From: Hydrogenophaga sp.
GTDB taxonomy: Bacteria > Pseudomonadota > Gammaproteobacteria > Burkholderiales > Burkholderiaceae_C
Reading direction: 5' to 3'
DNA length: 9,996 nt
NCBI GenBank assembly: GCA_021154985.1
Contig: JAJNQE010000166.1
Location: 1-9,996, forward strand
Part shown: positions 6,370-9,996 of the stretch, piece by piece
How positions within the stretch are numbered: the first letter of the stretch is position 1
How the letters are laid out: each line of letters starts with the position of its first letter
Notes under the pieces: model-generated
What the model saw: the letters and a program-made list of their open reading frames with translations, nothing else
The model's database searches: none
Told to the model about the DNA's origin: nothing
Translations under genes and position numbers: made by a program

Positions 6370-7215
6370 TCAGGCGCTGACGATCCAGCCTTCGAGTGGG
6401 TCGAACGCGGGCAGGCCCCAGGACGGGTGTCCTGCCTCGTGCTGCGCCTGCGCCCAGGCGGCCTGCAGCAGGCAGAGCACGGCGTCCAGGGTGTCGCCGC
6501 TGGCGTCGTCGGCCAGAGCGTCGCGTTGCGCGTGGGTCAGCTTCAGGCGCAACCCAACGCTGTGCAGCAGCGCTGCCTGGCCGTTTTCCAGCGCGTTGAT
6601 GAGGGTCTTGCGCGCGATCAGGCGGTCGGGCGTTTGCTTGGCCTTGTCGTCGCTTTTGTACGAGGCGGTGCCCAGCACACTGCGCGCCAGCAGGCCGGGG
6701 TAGGCCTCCAGACCCACACGCCGGGGGTCGCCCGTGCGCAGGCCGGGGAGCAGGACATCGGCCGCGATCAGGCGCGGCACACCGGCGTGCAGCATGAAGG
6801 CGACGGGTGGGTTGACCCACTTCATGCTCGGGCTGGAGCCGGCCGGACCGTCGGTGGCGCGGTGGGCAAACTTGCCGCCCACCGGGCGCGCGTTGCAGAA
6901 ACCGGCAAAGGCCTCGCGGATGGTCTCGCGGCTGAGGCTGTTGTAGTGGGCCATGCAGGCGGCCCAGTCGGTGGGCCAGCCCAGGGTGGTGACGAGTTCG
7001 CGCGGCAGTCCGAACGGCAGGTCGAAACCGCCCACCCAGTGACCGGGCACGGCCATGCGCGCCGCCCAGCCGTCCAGCGTCTCGAAGCGCTCCATGCCGT
7101 TCAGGACAACGCGTTGGCGGTCGGTGCGGCCCACCGCGAGCGTGATCGGCTTGCGGCGGCTCGGTGCGCTGGTGAAATCGCAGCCCAGCAGCGTGGGCGA
7201 GGTCGGCAGGGTCAT
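6370..7215 (-). CDS. DUF429 family protein (predicted RNase H-like fold)
   Basis: The 281-residue cytoplasmic protein belongs to DUF429, judged from GCDFTSAPSRRKPI (11-24), GGFDLPFGLPREL (62-74), LEAYPGLLAR (169-178), DTLDAVLCLLQAAW (241-254) and the terminal EGWIVSA. DUF429 is predicted to adopt an RNase H-like fold. The acidic residues D13, D65, E170 and D241/D244 are spaced as a metal-binding nuclease site would be, but no biochemical role is established and I do not assign one. There is no signal peptide or membrane helix. It follows the EamA gene by 7 nt, so the two are probably co-transcribed. The Shine-Dalgarno is weak (GGGATGA). The nuclease reading is family prediction plus inference. 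Confidence 0.82.
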   Translation of the reverse strand: MTLPTSPTLLGCDFTSAPSRRKPITLAVGRTDRQRVVLNGMERFETLDGWAARMAVPGHWVGGFDLPFGLPRELVTTLGWPTDWAACMAHYNSLSRETIREAFAGFCNARPVGGKFAHRATDGPAGSSPSMKWVNPPVAFMLHAGVPRLIAADVLLPGLRTGDPRRVGLEAYPGLLARSVLGTASYKSDDKAKQTPDRLIARKTLINALENGQAALLHSVGLRLKLTHAQRDALADDASGDTLDAVLCLLQAAWAQAQHEAGHPSWGLPAFDPLEGWIVSA

Positions 7216-7222
7216 GCCGCGA

Positions 7223-8104
7223 TCATCCCAGCGCGAGCGCCATCACGCCGGCCGCGATCAACATGGCCCCGAACAGGCGCGCAAGCCGGTCGCCTTCGCC
7301 CAGCAACTGGCCACCGATCAATGCAGCAAACAGCATCGACACCTCGCGCGCCGGTGCCACGTGCGACAGCGGCGCCTGCTGCATGGCAAACAGCACCAGC
7401 ACATACGCCACCGGGCTCACCACCGCCACCAGCAAGGCATAACGCCACTGCATGTGCCAGAGCTCGCGGGCGGTGGGGAGGTCGCGCAGCACGCTGGGCG
7501 CGAGCAGCGCCACGCGCACGAAGTTGCCCATGTAGTCCACCAGGATGGGGGACATCAGCACCACCTTGACCGCATAACCGTCGACCACGGTGTAGGACGC
7601 GATGAAGACACCGGTGACCACGCCATAGACCATGCCCTTGTGAACCCGCTTGCGCGCCACCGGGTCGTGCGCTGCGCGCAGCAGGCCAGGCCCACCGGCA
7701 ATGAGGAACACACCGCCGACCACGCCCGCAATGCCCGCCGCACCCAGCGCAGAGATCTGTTCACCCAGCAGCGTGATGGCCACCAGCGACGACAACAAAG
7801 GCCCGGTGCCGCGCGCCATCGGGTACACCACCGTGAGGTCGGACTTGCGGTAACCGCGCAGCAGGATCACGTAGTAGAAAACGTGCAGCACGCCACTGGC
7901 CAGCACCAGCAACCATTCCACGCGGCCCCAGCCGGGCACCACATCGCGCCCCACCCACCAGCCGAGTGGCGCCCACACCAGCATCATGAGAAAGGCGCTG
8001 AAGAAAGCGAAGCGCGCATCGCCGCCGGCCTTCTTGGCGGCGATGTTCCAGCATGCGTGAATCAGCCCCGCGAGAACGATGAGGGCGAGGGCAGTCAGTG
8101 ACAT
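7223..8104 (-). CDS. EamA/DMT superfamily transporter
   Basis: The 293-residue integral membrane protein has about ten hydrophobic helices in two five-helix halves, the layout of drug/metabolite transporters (EamA). Diagnostic stretches are the N-terminal IHACWNIAAKKAG, YPMARGTGPLLSSL at the end of the first half, and LSHVAPAREVSMLFAALIGG at the matching place in the second half. Members export amino acids, nucleobases or other small metabolites; the substrate cannot be read from the sequence. It is preceded by a hairpin-bearing 66-nt gap after the BLUF gene and followed closely by DUF429. No obvious Shine-Dalgarno precedes the ATG at 8104, but the N-terminus matches where the family's first helix begins. 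Export of a pterin or flavin intermediate is conceivable from context but is speculation. Confidence 0.9.
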   Translation of the reverse strand: MSLTALALIVLAGLIHACWNIAAKKAGGDARFAFFSAFLMMLVWAPLGWWVGRDVVPGWGRVEWLLVLASGVLHVFYYVILLRGYRKSDLTVVYPMARGTGPLLSSLVAITLLGEQISALGAAGIAGVVGGVFLIAGGPGLLRAAHDPVARKRVHKGMVYGVVTGVFIASYTVVDGYAVKVVLMSPILVDYMGNFVRVALLAPSVLRDLPTARELWHMQWRYALLVAVVSPVAYVLVLFAMQQAPLSHVAPAREVSMLFAALIGGQLLGEGDRLARLFGAMLIAAGVMALALG

Positions 8105-8130
8105 GCAGCGTCAGAAGAAGCCAGAACGCG

Positions 8131-8164
8131 GCAACAAGGGTCCGGCTCCGCCGGCCCTTGTTGC
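8131..8164 (-). terminator. Strong hairpin between BLUF and EamA genes
   Basis: GCAACAAGGG (8131-8140) pairs perfectly with CCCTTGTTGC (8155-8164). Inside it CCGGC/GCCGG closes a TCC loop, with one unpaired T at 8141, giving about 15 paired bases. It starts 7 nt downstream of the BLUF stop codon. Neither flank has a long T run (the minus-strand flank is only moderately T-rich), so termination efficiency is uncertain; mRNA stabilisation or a dispersed repeat are alternatives. Confidence 0.5.
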
Positions 8165-8170
8165 CCTCTC

Positions 8171-8596
8171 TCAAGCCCTTCCGATGATGCTCGCGGTGGC
8201 CATCAGCTCTTCAAGGAGGGCCAGGGAGACCTTGCCCGACACCGCGTAGGGGTCGAACTCGGGCTTCTCGGAATACTTCAGCACGATCGACGTGTTGAGT
8301 TTGGACAGGTTGACCTGGCCCATGGTCCAGCCACCAAAGCGGCGCTCGGTGATTTCTTCGTAGTGCAGCAGCTCGACACCGGAATGGCGCTCGTCGGCCA
8401 CGATCTGGTTGTAGAGCTTGTTGACCGCACTGCGCCCGCCCTCGATGGCCTGCAGGAACACACCGCCGCCGTAGCACAGCACGCCGGTGATGCCGTAACC
8501 CATGTTGTGCGAGCGAGCGGATTCGAGGATGGACTCGATGACGCGGGGAGAGTCTTTGTCGACTGCGCGGCTGACGTAAAGGAGGCGGACGAGCAT
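8171..8596 (-). CDS. Short BLUF-domain blue-light sensor (FAD-binding)
   Basis: The 141-residue protein is one BLUF domain (about 1-95) plus a short helical C-terminal tail, like the PixD/BlrB class, with no attached output domain. All photocycle positions are present with PixD-like spacing: Y7 (LLYVSRA), N31 (ARSHN), Q49 (GVFLQAIEG), W90 and M92 (GGWTMG). BLUF domains bind FAD non-covalently and rearrange the Tyr-Gln hydrogen bond network on blue-light absorption. Short BLUF proteins signal by light-dependent binding to a partner protein, often a regulator. The partner is not identifiable here. The gene follows folE by 29 nt on the same strand, with an AAGAAG Shine-Dalgarno-like site 6 nt before the ATG, so the two are probably co-transcribed. 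The photoreceptor call is firm; the biological output is unknown. Confidence 0.95.
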   Translation of the reverse strand: MLVRLLYVSRAVDKDSPRVIESILESARSHNMGYGITGVLCYGGGVFLQAIEGGRSAVNKLYNQIVADERHSGVELLHYEEITERRFGGWTMGQVNLSKLNTSIVLKYSEKPEFDPYAVSGKVSLALLEELMATASIIGRA

Positions 8597-8625
8597 GGTG
8601 TTCTTCTTGTGAGTGAGCGTTGGGA

Positions 8626-9345
8626 TCAGCGAGGAATGAGGGACAGGAATTCGCGCCGCAGGTTGGGGTCTTTGAGGAACACGCCGCGCATGACCGAGTT
8701 GATCATCTTGCTGTCCATGTCCTTCACGCCGCGCCAGGCCATGCAGTAGTGGCTGGCCTCCATCACGAGGGCCAGGCCGTCGGGCTGGGTCTTCTCCTGG
8801 ATCAGGTCAGCCAGCTGGACCACGGCCTCTTCCTGGATCTGCGGGCGGCCCATGATCCACTCGGCCAGCCGTGCGTACTTGGACAGGCCGATCACGTTGG
8901 TGTGTTCGTTGGGCATCACGCCGATCCAGATGCGCCCGATCACCGGGCAGAAGTGGTGGCTGCAGGCGCTGCGCACCGTGATGGGCCCCACGATCATCAG
9001 CTCATTGAGGTGCTCGGCGTTCGGGAACTCGGTGATGCTCGGCGCCTTGACATAGCGGCCGTTGAACACTTCCTTGATGTACATCTTGGCCACGCGGCGC
9101 GCCGTGTCGCCGGTGTTGTGATCGTTGTCGAGGTCGATGACCATGCTGTCGAGCACGCCCTTCATCTTCTCGGCCACCTCGTCGAGCAGCAGCTCCAGCT
9201 CACCCGGCTGGATGAATTCGGCGATGTTGTCGTTGGAGTGAAAGCGCTGGCGCGCCGCTTTGACACGCTCGCGGATCTTCACGGACACGGGCGTGCCGAT
9301 GTCGTCGTCGGGGGTGGCAGGGGTCATGGGGGGATCGGATTTCAT
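8626..9345 (-). CDS. folE: GTP cyclohydrolase I
   Basis: It converts GTP to 7,8-dihydroneopterin triphosphate, the first step of folate and pterin synthesis. From M at 9345 it is 239 aa (E. coli FolE is 222). The zinc and catalytic residues are present: C128 and H130/H131 in SACSHHF, S155-K156 in GLSKYAR, Q171-E172 in QIQEE, H199/C201 in SHYCM, R205 in MAWRG. The usual C-E-H-H is C-S-H-H here, and the usual LPFFG following it is CPVIG, so this is a divergent branch. The start is uncertain: in-frame GTG 9366, ATG 9351, ATG 9345 and ATG 9327 are all possible, and none has a strong Shine-Dalgarno. It sits 42 nt after the ligase and 29 nt before BLUF on the same strand. GTP is also the riboflavin precursor, so this is a shared branch point with the flavin genes. 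Confidence 0.93.
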   Translation of the reverse strand: MKSDPPMTPATPDDDIGTPVSVKIRERVKAARQRFHSNDNIAEFIQPGELELLLDEVAEKMKGVLDSMVIDLDNDHNTGDTARRVAKMYIKEVFNGRYVKAPSITEFPNAEHLNELMIVGPITVRSACSHHFCPVIGRIWIGVMPNEHTNVIGLSKYARLAEWIMGRPQIQEEAVVQLADLIQEKTQPDGLALVMEASHYCMAWRGVKDMDSKMINSVMRGVFLKDPNLRREFLSLIPR

Positions 9346-9387
9346 GAGCATCAGCCATGCTATCACCCGACCTCACGCGGGCAAGTC

Positions 9388-9996
9388 TCAGGGGCCTTGA
9401 CCGATTTTCGCTGGGGTTTTCGCCAGCAATTCTTCCAGGTCCTGCACGGTGCCGGCTTCGTGCAGGGGCTTGTCGTGGCGGATCCGCTGCATGCGCGGAA
9501 ACCGCAGCGCCACGCCGCTTTTGTGGCGGGTACTGCGCGCAATGCCTTCAAAGGCGAGCTCGAACACCAGCGTGGGCCGCACGCTGCGCACCGGGCCGAA
9601 CTTCTCCAGCGTGTGCTGGCGGATCACCGCATCGACCGCCTTGAACTCCTCGTCGGTGAGGCCCGAATAGGCCTTGGTGAAGGCCACCAGTTGCAGCGCG
9701 CCGGGCACGGCGGGTTCGCGCCGGGCAATGGCCTCCACCACAGCCTGGGCCTCGGCGGCGCTGGCGGGTGGGCGATTCCACACGGCGAAGGTGTAGTCGG
9801 TGTAAACCGAGGCGCGGCGGCCGTGACCCGCCTGGGCGTAGATCAGCACCCCATCGATGTTCAGCGGGTCGATCTTCCATTTCCACCAGGCCAGCACATC
9901 GCCGCCGGTACCGTGGCCCGGGCCGGACCAGCGTTTTTGTCGGCCGGTGCCGTAGGCGCTGTGGCGGTGCTTGAGCATGAGACCCTCCACACCAAG
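9388..9996 (-). CDS. ATP-dependent DNA ligase, C-terminal part only
   Basis: The gene runs off the right edge, so the lysine nucleotidyl motif (I) and most of the adenylation domain are not visible; 202 residues are present. What remains is diagnostic: motif IV EGLMLK at the edge (its preceding GTG codon is internal Val, not a start), SAYGTGR, motif V WWKWKIDP (9865-9888), AQAGHGRR and VYTDYTFAVW at the start of the OB fold, AKAY-type TKAYSGLTDEE, HTLEKFGPVR, LVFELAFEGI, and motif VI RFPRMQRIRHDK. This matches the bacterial ligase of the Lhr-Core/exonuclease/MPE repair cluster, which seals nicks using ATP in place of the NAD+-dependent LigA. Two insertions relative to the usual family pattern are seen, one just before WWKWK and one after FAVWN. 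folE follows after 42 nt. Confidence 0.93.
   Translation of the reverse strand, partial: LGVEGLMLKHRHSAYGTGRQKRWSGPGHGTGGDVLAWWKWKIDPLNIDGVLIYAQAGHGRRASVYTDYTFAVWNRPPASAAEAQAVVEAIARREPAVPGALQLVAFTKAYSGLTDEEFKAVDAVIRQHTLEKFGPVRSVRPTLVFELAFEGIARSTRHKSGVALRFPRMQRIRHDKPLHEAGTVQDLEELLAKTPAKIGQGP

Noticed and set aside
1..9996. tRNA/rRNA genes, CRISPR arrays, insertion sequences, integrase or attachment sites
   Set aside because: None was recognised. Nearly all bases are in assigned genes and the gaps are under 100 nt, with no direct-repeat arrays or terminal inverted repeats.

Overview
The window looks like chromosomal DNA from a high-GC betaproteobacterium, most likely Burkholderiales and probably Comamonadaceae (Hydrogenophaga/Acidovorax-like). 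This is inferred from the codon use, the S41 protease followed by a MoeB-type gene, and the style of the proteins; no marker gene is present to prove it. The window is almost fully coding. There is no non-genic stretch over about 100 bases, and I saw no tRNA, rRNA, CRISPR array or insertion sequence.

Layout. The plus strand (1-1879) carries the 3' part of a PDZ/S41 C-terminal processing protease, then a complete MoeB/ThiF/HesA-type adenylyltransferase. A perfect 11-bp hairpin sits between them and ends at the second gene's ATG. Everything from 1881 to the right edge is on the minus strand. In transcription order (right to left) it reads: ATP-dependent DNA ligase (3' part only), folE, short BLUF photoreceptor, EamA transporter, DUF429 protein, type II lumazine synthase (RibH2-like), DM13 protein, 73-aa two-helix membrane protein, Lhr-Core-type DEXH helicase, and an exported staphylococcal-nuclease-like protein. 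The two strands meet tail to tail with a single base between stop codons.

How the genes may work together. The ligase and the helicase are the two diagnostic members of the bacterial 'ligase-associated DNA damage response' cluster (exonuclease, ATP-dependent ligase, Lhr-Core helicase, metallophosphoesterase nuclease MPE/PdeM). Here they flank a seven-gene insert of about 4.5 kb. The nuclease gene overlapping the helicase by ATGA is an SNase-fold protein rather than MPE. The insert holds a blue-light FAD sensor, a GTP cyclohydrolase I (pterin/folate entry) and an alternative lumazine synthase (flavin pathway). A light or flavin stress module embedded in a DNA-repair cluster is the most interesting reading of the window. 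Co-location is what the sequence shows; functional coupling is my inference.

Transcription units suggested by spacing: ligase-folE-BLUF (gaps 42 and 29 nt), a hairpin after BLUF, EamA-DUF429 (7 nt), ribH2 with its own possible -10 box, DM13 with a strong Shine-Dalgarno, and small membrane protein-helicase-SNase (26 nt, then a 4-nt overlap).
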